A stretch of 64,000 nt of DNA, from positions 1 through 64,000 of the forward strand of contig NZ_JAILWB010000014.1 of assembly GCF_025699295.1 (NCBI RefSeq). The letters are read 5' to 3'. The notes beneath the pieces are model-generated. The model was given only the letters and a program-made list of their open reading frames with translations. It made no database searches and was not told the origin of the DNA. This stretch comes from Hydrogenophaga sp. GTDB taxonomy: Bacteria > Pseudomonadota > Gammaproteobacteria > Burkholderiales > Burkholderiaceae_C. Positions within the stretch are counted from its first letter, which is position 1. Each line of letters opens with the position of its first letter. This document shows positions 25,807-35,065 of the stretch, in pieces. The position numbers and the translations under genes were made by a program.

Positions 25807-27732
25807 TCAGCGCGGCGCCGGTGCCGGGGCAGCCACCGGTTCGGGCACGAGGATGCGCACCTTGTAGCGCTCCTTGAGGGTTTCGACATAGGCCTCGTTT
25901 TCGGCCGACGACCACCACTGGCTGTACTGCTGCACCTCCTGGGCCAGCGCCTGCGCGTCGCGCTTGTCGCGTGGCAGCACTTTCTCGACCTTCACCACCG
26001 CATAGCCCTGATCAGCCAGGTCCACGCCCACCCAGCCCGGCAACTGCTTCGGATCGGCACGCAGCGCGGCATTGAGCACCGGTTGCGCCAGCCCCTGCGC
26101 GTTCTCGCGCGACACCACCACGGCGTTGGCCAGTCCGGTGGCGGCTGCGCCACCCTGCCAGGCCTGCAGCTGCTTTTCGCCTTCGGCACGGGCCAGTTCG
26201 GCCGAGCGCTGCGCCACCAGGCGCGCGCGGACCTGCTCACGCACCTCGGCCAGCGGCAGCGTGCGCGCGGGCTCGTGCTGGACGACCCGCGCCGAGGTCA
26301 GTTGCGAGGGACCGGTCTCGATGGCTTCCGTGTTGCGCTTCTTCTCGATCGCGTCGGGAGTGAACAGCGCAGCCAGCAGCCGCTCGTTCGCGAGCGCCCC
26401 GGTGGCACCGGGCAAGGCCTGGCGCTGCACACCCTTGGCGGCGCGGATCTCCAGCTTGAGGCGATCAGCCGCGGGCTTGAGGCTGTCGGCCTGCTCGTAG
26501 ACCGTGTTGCTGAAGGTGTCGGCGGCTTCGGCGAACTGCTTCTGGGCCTGCTGCTTCTTCAGGTCGGCCTCGATCTCGGCGCGCATGGACTCGAAGCTGC
26601 GCACCGGTGGCGCCTTGATGTCGGTGAGCTGGATGATGTGAAAACCGAACTCGGTCTCCACCACGTCGGAGATGGCGCCCTTGGCCATGGAGAACACCAC
26701 GTCCTCGAACGGTTTGACCATTGCGCCACGGCCGAAGAAGTCCAGGTCGCCCCCATTGGCAGCGGAACTGGGGTCTTGCGACTGCGCCTTGGCCACATCG
26801 GCAAAGCTGGCGGGTTTCTCGCGCACCTGGGCCAGCAGGGCCTGCGCCCGTGCACGCACCGCGTCCTTGTCGGTCGCGGACGCGCCAGCGGGCACCGTGA
26901 GCAGGATGTGGCGGGCACGGCGCTCCTCGGTGCCGGACAGGCGCGAGGCGTTCTGGTCGTAGTAGGCCCGCACGTCGGCTTCGCTGAGCGCCACCTTGTT
27001 CTGCAGCGTAGCGGCGTCGAGCACGAGGTATTCCACGTCGACCTGTTCCGGCGCCTGGAACAGCGCGGTGTTGGCGTTGTAGAAGGCCTCGATGTCGGCG
27101 TCGGTGAGCGTCACGCGGCCCACGAAATCGGTGGCGGCATAACGCGCCACGCGGATCTCGCGGCGTTCGAAGAAGGCGTCCAGCGACACGGAGGCCAGCG
27201 CCGTGGGTGCGAAGCCGGAGCCCAGAATGCCTTGCGAAACCTGGCGCTGCGAGAGGTCGGCGCGCACACGCGCCTCGAACATCTCGGGCGTCATGCCCTG
27301 GCGGGCAACGAGCTGGCGATAGGCCTCGACGTCGAGCGTGCCGTCGGCCTTGCGCAGCATGGCGATGGACTCGTTCTGCTGCAGGTCACGCGCCAGCCTT
27401 GCGTCGCTCGTGTAGAGGTTGAGCTTGCTCGCGGCCGTGGCCAGCAGGCGCTGGCGCACCAGGCGCTCCAGCGTGGCGTAACGTGCGCCTTCGCTGTCGA
27501 GCAGGCGGGCGTCGAGCGTGGGCATGGCCTCGCGCAGGCGCTGCGACTCCTGCTGGTGCGCCTGTTCCCACTCGGCCTTGGTGATGTCCTGGCCATCCAC
27601 CGTGGCCACCGCCTCGCTGCTTTCGTTGAAGCGCGTATAGCCCTCGATGCCGAACAGCACGAACGAGGGGATGATCAGGATCATCAGGAAGCCCATGAGG
27701 TACTTCTTGTGGGTGCGGATGGAATCGAACAT
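25807..27732 (-). CDS. ppiD: PpiD-like periplasmic folding factor (SurA N-domain / parvulin)
   Basis: Inner-membrane-anchored periplasmic chaperone, 641 residues. It starts MFDSIRTHKKYLMGFLMILI, with one transmembrane helix (about 12-32). A SurA_N-type chaperone domain follows, then a parvulin rotamase domain near residues 270-370 (ARHILLTVPAG, SAANGGDLDFFGRGAMVKPF, TEFGFHIIQLTDI). The C-terminal SurA-like region ends in a Pro/Ala tail. It helps fold outer-membrane and secreted proteins near the Sec translocon. HU gene then ppiD is the conserved order also seen in E. coli. Confidence 0.93.
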   Translation of the reverse strand: MFDSIRTHKKYLMGFLMILIIPSFVLFGIEGYTRFNESSEAVATVDGQDITKAEWEQAHQQESQRLREAMPTLDARLLDSEGARYATLERLVRQRLLATAASKLNLYTSDARLARDLQQNESIAMLRKADGTLDVEAYRQLVARQGMTPEMFEARVRADLSQRQVSQGILGSGFAPTALASVSLDAFFERREIRVARYAATDFVGRVTLTDADIEAFYNANTALFQAPEQVDVEYLVLDAATLQNKVALSEADVRAYYDQNASRLSGTEERRARHILLTVPAGASATDKDAVRARAQALLAQVREKPASFADVAKAQSQDPSSAANGGDLDFFGRGAMVKPFEDVVFSMAKGAISDVVETEFGFHIIQLTDIKAPPVRSFESMRAEIEADLKKQQAQKQFAEAADTFSNTVYEQADSLKPAADRLKLEIRAAKGVQRQALPGATGALANERLLAALFTPDAIEKKRNTEAIETGPSQLTSARVVQHEPARTLPLAEVREQVRARLVAQRSAELARAEGEKQLQAWQGGAAATGLANAVVVSRENAQGLAQPVLNAALRADPKQLPGWVGVDLADQGYAVVKVEKVLPRDKRDAQALAQEVQQYSQWWSSAENEAYVETLKERYKVRILVPEPVAAPAPAPR

Positions 27733-27788
27733 GCCTTGAATCCTGCTACTTCATCAAAAACCGGATGACCTGGTTCCCCGGCCAAACA

Positions 27789-27821
27789 ACAAAAAAGGCG
27801 AACCCGGGTTCGCCTCTTTCT
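27789..27821 (-). terminator. Terminator after hupB/tRNA-Val
   Basis: AGGCGAACCCGGGTTCGCCT is a near-perfect palindrome. On the minus strand it is followed by six T residues, placing a terminator between the HU/tRNA-Val transcript and ppiD. Confidence 0.8.
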
Positions 27822-27826
27822 TTTGG

Positions 27827-27902
27827 TGGTGGGTGCTGACGGGGTCGAACCGCCGACCTACGCCTTGTAAGGGCGCCGCTCTACCGACTGAGCTAAGCAC
27901 CC
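27827..27902 (-). tRNA. tRNA-Val (TAC)
   Basis: Acceptor GGGTGCT/AGCACCC with A73 and encoded CCA. D arm TAGCTCAGTCGGTAGAG, anticodon loop CTTACAA (anticodon TAC after T33), and T arm GGTTCGACCCC. It lies 11 bases downstream of the HU stop codon and is probably cotranscribed with it. Confidence 0.97.
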
Positions 27903-27913
27903 GGGGACTGTAT

Positions 27914-28186
27914 TCAGTTCAGCGCATCCTTGAGTGCCTTGCCCGGGCGGAACTTCGGCACCTTGGCGGCCTTGATTTTAATCTCAGCGCCGGTGCGGGG
28001 ATTGCGGCCCTTGCGAGCGGGACGTTTGGTGACGGCGAAAGAACCGAAGCCAACCAGCGACACAGTGCCGCCCTTCTTCAGGGTGGTGCGGATGGCGGTG
28101 ATGGTGGAATCCAGTGCACGCGTTGCAGCCGCCTTGGAAATGTCGGCGTGCTTGGCAATGTGTTCGACGAGTTCGGTTTTGTTCAC
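27914..28186 (-). CDS. hupB: HU-family DNA-binding protein
   Basis: A 90-residue nucleoid protein. The start is GTG at 28184-28186, preceded by an AGAGGGG ribosome binding site; the protein then reads (M)[19 protein letters not shown]. The family signature [20 protein letters not shown] and the DNA-binding beta-arm are present, ending [12 protein letters not shown]. It binds and bends DNA without strong sequence specificity. Upstream in-frame codons are not family-like, so the GTG start is preferred. Confidence 0.95.
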   Translation of the reverse strand: MNKTELVEHIAKHADISKAAATRALDSTITAIRTTLKKGGTVSLVGFGSFAVTKRPARKGRNPRTGAEIKIKAAKVPKFRPGKALKDALN

Positions 28187-28319
28187 AAAAAGCCCCTCTT
28201 GATTGAGTTGAATGTTCAGTAAGGACAGGTTCTTTCCAGAGACGGCGCTGGCCGCAGGCAAAAAACCTGAATCGCTCTAGACCGCAGGACGATGCCAACA
28301 CCGTGGCAAACGCTGGGTG

Positions 28320-28349
28320 ATTAGACCCACTGGGCACAACCCCTGTCAA
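28320..28349 (-). promoter_or_regulatory. Sigma-70 promoter for hupB
   Basis: On the minus strand TTGACA (28344-28349) is followed after 18 bases by TCTAAT (28320-28325). Transcription would begin near 28313, leaving a leader of about 125 bases before the GTG start. The rest of the gap between hupB and the next gene (28187-28471) shows nothing else I can name. Confidence 0.7.
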
Positions 28350-28471
28350 TACATGAGGGGACCCGGCCCAGTCCCGGCGGCGCAAGAGGCGAGATTCTAG
28401 ACGCTTTCATCCAGGCCGGACCGTGCGCAACAAAATGTCGCACACCTCGCCGGTGCGAGGCGCGCGTTTGC

Positions 28472-29563
28472 TCAGGCGCGCAGCGCCTGGGCAATGGCCT
28501 GGCCCACGTCGCGGGTGCCTGCGCTGCCGCCCAGATCGGCCGTGCGCGGCGCACCGCTGCCGGGCTGCAGCACGGCCTCGATCGCCTGCATCACGGCGTC
28601 GTGCGCATCGCGGTGGCCCAGGAAATCGAGCATCATCGCGCCGCACCAGATCTGGCCGATCGGGTTCGCGATACCCCTGCCCGCAATGTCCGGCGCCGAT
28701 CCATGCACCGGCTCGAACAGCGAAGGGTGTTGGCGCGTGGGGTTGAGGTTGGCGCTGGGCGCGATGCCGATGGTGCCGGTACAGGCCGGTCCGAGGTCGG
28801 AGAGGATGTCGCCGAACAGATTGCTGCCGACCACCACGTCGAAGAAGTCCGGGCGTTGCACGAAGTGCGCGGTGAGGATGTCGATGTGGAACTTGTCGAC
28901 CTTCACGTCCGGATACGCCTTGGCCATCTCCTGCACGCGCTCGTCCCAGTAGGGCATGGTGATGGCAATGCCGTTGGACTTGGTCGCGCTGGTCAGGTGC
29001 TTCTTCGGCCGCGAGCGCGCCAACTCGAAGGCATGGCGCAGCACGCGGTCCACGCCGATGCGCGACATCACGGTTTCCTGTACCACGATCTCGCGCTCGG
29101 TGCCGGGGTACATGCGGCCACCGATGCTGGAATATTCGCCCTCGGTGTTCTCGCGCACGATCACCATGTCGATCTCGCCGGGCGCGCGCGGGCTGCCGTC
29201 GCGCCGCACCACGGGCGCGGTCACGCCGGGCATGAGCTTCGCGGGTCGGATGTTGACGTACTGGTCGAACTCGCGACGGAACAGCAGCAGCGAGCCCCAC
29301 AGCGAGACGTGGTCGGGCACCTTGTCGGGCCAGCCGACCGCACCGAAGTAGATCGCGTCGTGCCCGCCGATCTGCTCCTTCCAGTCGTCCGGCAGCATCT
29401 TGCCGTGGCGCTCGAAGTAGTCGCAGCTCGAGAAATCGAAATGGTCGAACTGCAGATCCAGGCCGAACTTCGTGGCGACGGCCTCCAGCACGCGGATGCC
29501 CTCGGGCATGACTTCGGTGCCGATGCCGTCGCCGGCGATGACGGCGATGCGGTGTTTGCTCAT
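28472..29563 (-). CDS. D-malate/tartrate dehydrogenase (isopropylmalate dehydrogenase family)
   Basis: NAD-dependent beta-decarboxylating dehydrogenase, 363 residues, of the TtuC/DmlA group. It begins HRIAVIAGDGIGTEVMPEGI. Substrate and metal residues lie in LLLFRREFDQYVNIRPAK, IVRENTEGEYSSIGGRMYP, TKSNGI and VGSNLFGDILSDLGPA. The NAD loop includes EPVHGSAPDIAG. It oxidatively decarboxylates D-malate or tartrate. Its start overlaps the stop of the haloacetate-dehalogenase-like gene by four bases, so both are one operon opposite a LysR regulator. Confidence 0.88.
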   Translation of the reverse strand: MSKHRIAVIAGDGIGTEVMPEGIRVLEAVATKFGLDLQFDHFDFSSCDYFERHGKMLPDDWKEQIGGHDAIYFGAVGWPDKVPDHVSLWGSLLLFRREFDQYVNIRPAKLMPGVTAPVVRRDGSPRAPGEIDMVIVRENTEGEYSSIGGRMYPGTEREIVVQETVMSRIGVDRVLRHAFELARSRPKKHLTSATKSNGIAITMPYWDERVQEMAKAYPDVKVDKFHIDILTAHFVQRPDFFDVVVGSNLFGDILSDLGPACTGTIGIAPSANLNPTRQHPSLFEPVHGSAPDIAGRGIANPIGQIWCGAMMLDFLGHRDAHDAVMQAIEAVLQPGSGAPRTADLGGSAGTRDVGQAIAQALRA

Positions 29564-30456
29564 GGATGGTCCTTCGGGTCGGTTTGGAAAAATGACAGGG
29601 CTTCGTCAATCAGGCGCGCGGGCGCCTCCTCGGCGATGTAGTGGCCGCACGGCAGGCTGTGGCCCGACACCTGGGTGGCGCGCTCGCGCCACAGCGCCAG
29701 CACGTCGAAGCAGCGCGCCACGACACCGTGTTCACCCCAGAGCACACGCAGGGGTTGCATCAGCCTCCGGCCCGCCGCGATGTCGGCGCGATCGTGCTCC
29801 AGGTCGATGGTGGCGCTGGCGCGGTAGTCCTCGCAGACCGACGCGGCGGTGCCGGGAAGCGCTCCGCAGCGCTCGTACTCGGCCAGCGCAGCAGGGTCGA
29901 ACGCCGCCAGGCCCGCGTGCCGGCTGCCCATGACGCTGCGCACGTAGCGCACCGGGTCGGCCTCGATCAGCGCCTCGGGCAGCGGCGGCGGCTGGATCAG
30001 GAAGAACCAGTGCCAGTAGGCGCGCGCAAAGGCTTCGCTGGTCTGTTCGTACATGGCCAGTGTGGGCGCGATGTCGAGCAGCATCAGCTGCCGCACCACC
30101 TGGGGATGGTCCGCCGCGAGCCGGTGCGCCACGCGCGCGCCGCGATCGTGCGCCAGCACGTCGAAGCGTTCGAAACCGTGCGCGGCCATTACAGCCACTG
30201 CGTCGAGCGCCATCTCGCGCTTGCTGTGGGCGTGGTGCGCCGCATCGGGTGCGGGCCGCGCGGAGTCACCATAGCCACGCAGGTCCATCAGCACCACGGT
30301 GAAATGCCGGGCCAGCGTCGGCGCGACGCGGTGCCACATGGCCATGCACTGCGGATGGCCATGCAACAGCAACAAGGGCGGCCCATCGCCCGCGACGCGG
30401 GTGTGCAGGGCCACGCCGTCGCGGTCCACGGTACGGGATGCAAATTCATTCAGCAT
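29560..30456 (-). CDS. Fluoroacetate/haloacetate dehalogenase-like alpha/beta hydrolase
   Basis: Alpha/beta hydrolase of about 298 residues. From the ATG at 30456 the residues of the Burkholderia FA1 fluoroacetate dehalogenase are found at matching numbers: nucleophile Asp104 with Arg105 and Arg108 (AHDRGARVAHR), Asp128 (LLDIAP), His149-Trp150 (YWHWFFL), a Tyr near 211 (EDYRAS) and catalytic His near 272 (CGHYIAEE). The oxyanion motif is LLHGHPQ. Asp in place of Ser rules out an esterase mechanism. It would hydrolyse a haloacetate to glycolate plus halide. In-frame ATGs at 30468 and 30477 are alternative starts. Overlaps the D-malate/tartrate dehydrogenase gene. Confidence 0.85.
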   Translation of the reverse strand: MLNEFASRTVDRDGVALHTRVAGDGPPLLLLHGHPQCMAMWHRVAPTLARHFTVVLMDLRGYGDSARPAPDAAHHAHSKREMALDAVAVMAAHGFERFDVLAHDRGARVAHRLAADHPQVVRQLMLLDIAPTLAMYEQTSEAFARAYWHWFFLIQPPPLPEALIEADPVRYVRSVMGSRHAGLAAFDPAALAEYERCGALPGTAASVCEDYRASATIDLEHDRADIAAGRRLMQPLRVLWGEHGVVARCFDVLALWRERATQVSGHSLPCGHYIAEEAPARLIDEALSFFQTDPKDHP

Positions 30457-30477
30457 GGCCTCCAGCATAGCCCGCAT

Positions 30478-30521
30478 TGCAGCAATAATCCGTCAATTGA
30501 TTAATTACTAAAAGGAAACAA
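30478..30521. promoter_or_regulatory. AT-rich divergent LysR promoter region
   Basis: This short gap is much richer in A+T than its surroundings (CAATTGATTAATTACTAAAA). It contains TCAATTGA, a perfect 8-base palindrome, close to the LysR start. It is the likely operator for both the regulator and the dehalogenase/dehydrogenase operon. Confidence 0.45.
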
Positions 30522-31490
30522 TTGGACCGCCCTGATCTGGAACTGGTGCTCGCCGTGCGGCAACACGGCAGTCTGGTCATGGCTGCGCGCGCGCTGCGTG
30601 TGGCGCCTTCGGCCGTGACCAAGCGTCTGGCCGCGCTGGAAGCGCGCCTGGGCCTGCGCCTGTTCCAGCGCACCACGCGGCGCGTGAGTCCCACGGCAGA
30701 AGGCGACACCTTGTGCGAACGCGCGGTGCACCTGCTGCGCGCGTTCGATGATGTGGAGGCCGAGTTGCGCGAGCGCCAGGCCGAACCGGCCGGGCCGATC
30801 CGGCTGGCGGCCACCTTTGGGTTCGGCCGCCTGTGGGTGGGCCCGGCACTGGCGGCGTTCCAGGCGCGCCACACGGGCATACAGGTACAGCTGCAGCTCA
30901 CGGAACAGTTGCCCGACCTCGCGGTGGAAGGGTTCGACGGCGCGATCTGGCTCTGGAACGCGCCCCGCGAACGCGCAGCCGAATGGGTGTCGCGCCGGCT
31001 GGCGGGCAACCAGCGCGTGCTGGTGGCCGCACCGGTTTACATCGAGCGCCACGGCGCTCCACGCACGCTGCAGGACCTCGCCACACATGCGTGCCTGGTG
31101 GTGCGCGAAAACGATGGGGGACCGGGACAACGCTTCGACCACTGGCGTCTGCAGCGCACGGGCGACGCGCAGGTGACGCATGTGCCCGTGAACGGCCCGC
31201 TGTCGAGCAACTCGGGCGAACTGGTGCGCGACTGGTGCATCAGCGGACACGGCATCATGCTGCGCAGCCTCTGGGACATCGGGCCCCAGCTCGCCAGTGG
31301 TGAACTGGTACGGGTGCTGCCCACGTTCGCGATGCCCGACGCCGACATCCACTGGCTCGCACCCTACCGCCCCCAGACCCCCAGGCGCATCCGCCTGCTG
31401 GTGGACTTTCTGCTCGACGCCTTCCGCAAGCAGCCCTGGAAGCCCGTCAGCGCGGCGCCCGCACCACGAGGCTCACGCCAAAAGCGGTGA
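30522..31490 (+). CDS. LysR-family regulator divergent from the dehalogenase operon
   Basis: LysR-type regulator, 322 residues. It starts with TTG at 30522, with AAAGGA (30511-30516) correctly spaced. The helix-turn-helix region reads LAVRQHGSLVMAARALRVAP followed by SAVTKRLAALEARLGLRLFQ. The effector domain follows (LAATFGFGRLWVGPALAAFQ). It most resembles DmlR-type regulators. Divergence suggests it controls the hydrolase and dehydrogenase. The last 44 bases overlap, tail to tail, the EamA gene. Confidence 0.9.
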   Translation: MDRPDLELVLAVRQHGSLVMAARALRVAPSAVTKRLAALEARLGLRLFQRTTRRVSPTAEGDTLCERAVHLLRAFDDVEAELRERQAEPAGPIRLAATFGFGRLWVGPALAAFQARHTGIQVQLQLTEQLPDLAVEGFDGAIWLWNAPRERAAEWVSRRLAGNQRVLVAAPVYIERHGAPRTLQDLATHACLVVRENDGGPGQRFDHWRLQRTGDAQVTHVPVNGPLSSNSGELVRDWCISGHGIMLRSLWDIGPQLASGELVRVLPTFAMPDADIHWLAPYRPQTPRRIRLLVDFLLDAFRKQPWKPVSAAPAPRGSRQKR

Positions 31491-32337
31491 GCGCGGTGCC
31501 CGCCAGGGTGATGGCGGTGATGGGTTCGGCAAACAGCACCCAGGCGATCAGCGCGGTGCAGGGCGGCACCAGGTACATCAGGCTGGTGACGGAGGCCGCC
31601 GCGCCGCGCTGGATCAACATGTACAACAGCGAACTGCCACCCAGCGTGAGCCCCAGCACGGACCACCCCATGGCGCCCATGAGCTCGGCGTTCCATTGCA
31701 TGCTCTCCGCTTCCAGCAGCGTCAGCGGCAGCGTGACGAGCAGGGCCGCCATGAGTTGAACCGCATTGGCGGTGCGCACGTCGCATGCCGCCACATAGCG
31801 CTTCTGGTACAGCGTGCCCACCGTGATGGCCAGCAGCGCCACCAGCGCAAAGGACAGGTTGAGCCAGTTGGCCTGGTCGCCCGGCCCGCCCGCGCCGAAC
31901 TTGCGCGAAACCACCAGAACCAGACCCGCGAAACCGAGCACCAGCCCCAGCCACTGCCGTTTCGACACGCGCGAACCGGTGCCCGACAGCCAGATCGCGG
32001 TCAGCACGGGCTGGATGCCGACGATCAGCGACGACAGGCCCGATCCCATGCCGGCCTTCACCGCCGCCCAGACACCCCCGAGGTAACCCGCGTGCATCAG
32101 CACGCCCGTGACGGCGAGGTGAAACCACTGGGCGCGGCTGGTCGGCCATTTCACGCCCGCCAGAACGACCCAGGGGAGGAAACATGCAATGGAGAGCGCG
32201 TAGCGCACCGCGAGAAATTTCATCGGTGGCGCATGCGGCATGCCGTAACGCGCCACGATGAAACCGGTGCTCCAGATCAGCACGAACACCCAGGGCATGG
32301 CGCGCAGCCACGCGTTGTCTTGCGTCGGGGAGTTCAT
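31447..32337 (-). CDS. EamA-family (DMT superfamily) transporter
   Basis: Drug/metabolite transporter family permease, 296 residues, with about ten hydrophobic helices in two EamA repeats. Typical stretches are FVLIWSTGFIVARYGMPHAP, MHAGYLGGVWAAVKAGMGSG and PPCTALIAWVLFAEPIT. Substrate unknown; relatives export amino acids or metabolites. It lies 10 bases downstream of pgsA on the same strand and may be cotranscribed. Confidence 0.88.
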   Translation of the reverse strand: MNSPTQDNAWLRAMPWVFVLIWSTGFIVARYGMPHAPPMKFLAVRYALSIACFLPWVVLAGVKWPTSRAQWFHLAVTGVLMHAGYLGGVWAAVKAGMGSGLSSLIVGIQPVLTAIWLSGTGSRVSKRQWLGLVLGFAGLVLVVSRKFGAGGPGDQANWLNLSFALVALLAITVGTLYQKRYVAACDVRTANAVQLMAALLVTLPLTLLEAESMQWNAELMGAMGWSVLGLTLGGSSLLYMLIQRGAAASVTSLMYLVPPCTALIAWVLFAEPITAITLAGTALTAFGVSLVVRAPR

Positions 32338-32347
32338 CGCCAGTCCC

Positions 32348-32917
32348 TCAGCGCGACTTGGCGCGGATCTCGGGAATGGCCTTCTGCAGGTAGTACACCA
32401 TGGACCAGATGGTGAGCACCGCCGAGACCCAGATCAGCCAGGTGCCCCAGAGCAGCGTGTCGATGATCCCCAGCAGCGTGCCATTGAACAGCAGGAAGGG
32501 GATGGCGATCATCTGCACCGTGGTCTTGACCTTGCCGATCATGTGCACCGCCACGCTCTTGGTCGCGCCGATGATGGCCATCCATTCGCGCAGCGAGGAG
32601 ATCGCGATCTCGCGGCCGATGATGATGAGCGCAACGAACACATCGGCGCGTTCCAGGTGCACCAGCACCAGCAGGCTGGCGCAGACCAGGAACTTGTCGG
32701 CCACCGGGTCGAGGAAGGCACCGAAGGCCGAAGTCTGGTTGAGTTTGCGGGCCAGGTAACCGTCGGCCCAGTCGGTCAGCGCGAACACCACGAACAGCAC
32801 CGTGGCCACCAGGTTCTGCTCTTTCGCGCTCAGGCTCTCCAGATAGAACACCCCCACGATCAGCGGGATGGCCACGATGCGGGCCCACGTGAGCAGGGTG
32901 GGGAGGTTGAAGAACAT
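32348..32917 (-). CDS. pgsA: CDP-diacylglycerol-glycerol-3-phosphate 3-phosphatidyltransferase
   Basis: A 189-residue membrane enzyme that makes phosphatidylglycerophosphate. The CDP-alcohol phosphotransferase motif D-x2-D-G-x2-A-R-x8-G-x3-D-x3-D is complete, from DWADGYLARKL to GAFLDPVADK. It starts MFFNLPTLLTWARIVAIPLI. Several transmembrane helices are visible. uvrC lies 48 bases upstream on the same strand, the classical uvrC-pgsA order. Confidence 0.94.
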   Translation of the reverse strand: MFFNLPTLLTWARIVAIPLIVGVFYLESLSAKEQNLVATVLFVVFALTDWADGYLARKLNQTSAFGAFLDPVADKFLVCASLLVLVHLERADVFVALIIIGREIAISSLREWMAIIGATKSVAVHMIGKVKTTVQMIAIPFLLFNGTLLGIIDTLLWGTWLIWVSAVLTIWSMVYYLQKAIPEIRAKSR

Positions 32918-32965
32918 GGCTGCGATTATGCGTCGGGCATCGGCATCCCGCGCGGCGCGGGCCTT

Positions 32966-35008
32966 TCAGTGCAGGGCGCGATAGATCGCATCGGCCAGCT
33001 CCGCCGAGATGCCCTCCACCGTGCCGAGATCTTCCACGCTCGCGGTGGCCACGCCGCGCACCCCACCAAAGCGCTGCAACAGGCGCGCGCGCTTTTTCGG
33101 TCCCACGCCCGGGATGTCCTCGAGCTTGCTGCCACCCGTGCGCACCCGGGCACGCTGCGCCCGCATGCCGGTGATGGCGAAACGGTGCGCCTCGTCGCGG
33201 ATCTGGGCCACCAGCATGAGCGCGGCGGAGTCGTGGCCCAGATACACCTTCTCGCGGCCGTCGGCGAACACCAGTTCCTCCAGACCGACCTTGCGGCCCT
33301 CGCCTTTTTCCACTCCGACGATGAGCGATAGGTCCAGGCCGAGCTGCTCGAACACCTCGCGCGCCATGCTCACCTGGCCCTTGCCACCATCCACCAGCAC
33401 CAGGTCGGGCATGCGCGGGCCTGCCACGGACTCGACCGTGGGCTCGCTGGCAGCTGGGTCTTGCGGCGCGCCGGGGGTATCGGCCGTGGCGCCGATGGTC
33501 GGCGCCGCGCCCTCGTCCGCCCGCAGTGCCTCGGCAATTCGGCCGTAGCGCCGCAGCAGCACCTGGCGCATGGCGGCGTAGTCGTCGCCGGGGGTGATGT
33601 CCTCGATCCGGTAGCGGCGGTACTGGCTGTTCTGCATCTTGTGGCCCTCGAACACCACACAGGACGCCTGGGTGGATTCGCCAGCGGTGTGCGAAATGTC
33701 GAAGCACTCGATGCGCAAGGCGTCGAGCTGGTCGTCGGGGAGATGCAGCGCGTCGGCCAGCGCGCGCGTGCGGGCCTGCTGCGAGCCCTCTTCCGCCAGC
33801 AGGCGAGCCAGTGCGATGTCGGCGTTCTTCTGCGCCATCTCCAGCCAGATGCGCCGATGCTCGCGCGGGTGGTGCACGGCATTCACCTTCGCGCCGATCT
33901 GCTCGGTCAGCGCGTCCAGCAGCGTCTTGCCGACCGGGTGGCTGGTCACCAGCGTGTGCGGCATGGCGACGCCCAGGTAGTGCTGCGCGATGAATGCCTC
34001 CAGCACCTGCACCGCCACGCGATCGGCCGGGTCGCCCTGCACCGCGCTGCCGCCACCCTCTACGGCCAGCGCATGATCGATCGCGGTGGCGTCTTCCACA
34101 TGCGCCGGGAAGTAAGGCCGGTCCCCCAGATGGCGGCCGCCACGGATCATGGCCAGGTTCACGCAAGCGCGACCGCCCTGCACCTTCACCGCGAGCACGT
34201 CCACGTCCCGGTCCGATACGTTGTCCACCGCCTGCTGGTGCAGCACGCGCGAGAGCGCACTGATCTGGTTGCGGATCTCGGCGGCCTGCTCGAACTCCAG
34301 CTTGTCGGCGTGGGCCAGCATGCGCTGCTCCAGCGCATCGAGCACGGCCTGGGTCTCGCCGCGCAGGAAGCGTTCGGCGTCGCGCACGTCCTGCGCATAG
34401 GCCTCGCTGTCGATCAGGTCCACGCAGGGTCCGCTGCAGCGCTTGATCTGGTACAGCAGGCAGGGCCGGGTGCGGTTGGCGAACACCGTGTCCTCGCAGG
34501 TGCGCAGGCGAAACACCTTCTGCAGCAGGGTGATCGATTCTTTCACCGCCCAGGCGCTGGGATACGGCCCGTAGTAGCTGTGGCGGCGATCGACCACGCC
34601 GCGGTAATAGGCCATGCGCGGGAACGCGAGCGAAGGCGACGGCACGCGCGCCGAGGGCTTGAACACCTCGCGCGTGCCGGTGATCTTGAGATAGGGATAG
34701 CTCTTGTCGTCACGGAACAGGATGTTGAACTTCGGGTTCAACGTCTTGATGAGGTTGTTCTCCAGCAGCAGCGCCTCGGCCTCCGAACGCACCACCGTGG
34801 TTTCCATGCGCGCGATCCGGCTCACCATGTGGCCGATGCGCGTGCCATCGTGGCTTTTCTGGAAGTAGCTCGCCACGCGCTTCTTCAGGTTGCGCGCCTT
34901 GCCCACGTAGAGCAACTGGTCCTGCGCGTCGAAGTAGCGGTACACGCCGGGCAGACCGGGCAGCGCGGCCACTTCGCTCAGCAGTTGTTCGGAATGCGTG
35001 TCGGACAT
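32966..35008 (-). CDS. uvrC: Excinuclease ABC subunit C
   Basis: Nucleotide-excision-repair nuclease, 680 residues. The N-terminal GIY-YIG domain begins [20 protein letters not shown], then [15 protein letters not shown] Cys-rich segment ([17 protein letters not shown]) and the UVR helix ([16 protein letters not shown]) follow. The C-terminal RNase H-like domain has [13 protein letters not shown] and [10 protein letters not shown]. Helix-hairpin-helix repeats end the protein ([20 protein letters not shown]). It incises both sides of lesions bound by UvrAB. An Asp/Pro/Ala-rich insert lies before the nuclease core. The ATG at 35008 is chosen because the family begins there. Confidence 0.96.
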   Translation of the reverse strand: MSDTHSEQLLSEVAALPGLPGVYRYFDAQDQLLYVGKARNLKKRVASYFQKSHDGTRIGHMVSRIARMETTVVRSEAEALLLENNLIKTLNPKFNILFRDDKSYPYLKITGTREVFKPSARVPSPSLAFPRMAYYRGVVDRRHSYYGPYPSAWAVKESITLLQKVFRLRTCEDTVFANRTRPCLLYQIKRCSGPCVDLIDSEAYAQDVRDAERFLRGETQAVLDALEQRMLAHADKLEFEQAAEIRNQISALSRVLHQQAVDNVSDRDVDVLAVKVQGGRACVNLAMIRGGRHLGDRPYFPAHVEDATAIDHALAVEGGGSAVQGDPADRVAVQVLEAFIAQHYLGVAMPHTLVTSHPVGKTLLDALTEQIGAKVNAVHHPREHRRIWLEMAQKNADIALARLLAEEGSQQARTRALADALHLPDDQLDALRIECFDISHTAGESTQASCVVFEGHKMQNSQYRRYRIEDITPGDDYAAMRQVLLRRYGRIAEALRADEGAAPTIGATADTPGAPQDPAASEPTVESVAGPRMPDLVLVDGGKGQVSMAREVFEQLGLDLSLIVGVEKGEGRKVGLEELVFADGREKVYLGHDSAALMLVAQIRDEAHRFAITGMRAQRARVRTGGSKLEDIPGVGPKKRARLLQRFGGVRGVATASVEDLGTVEGISAELADAIYRALH

Positions 35009-35065
35009 GGACCGGTATTGTGCGCGGCATCGCAACCCCTGCCGCCAGCGCGGCCTGCACCGACA

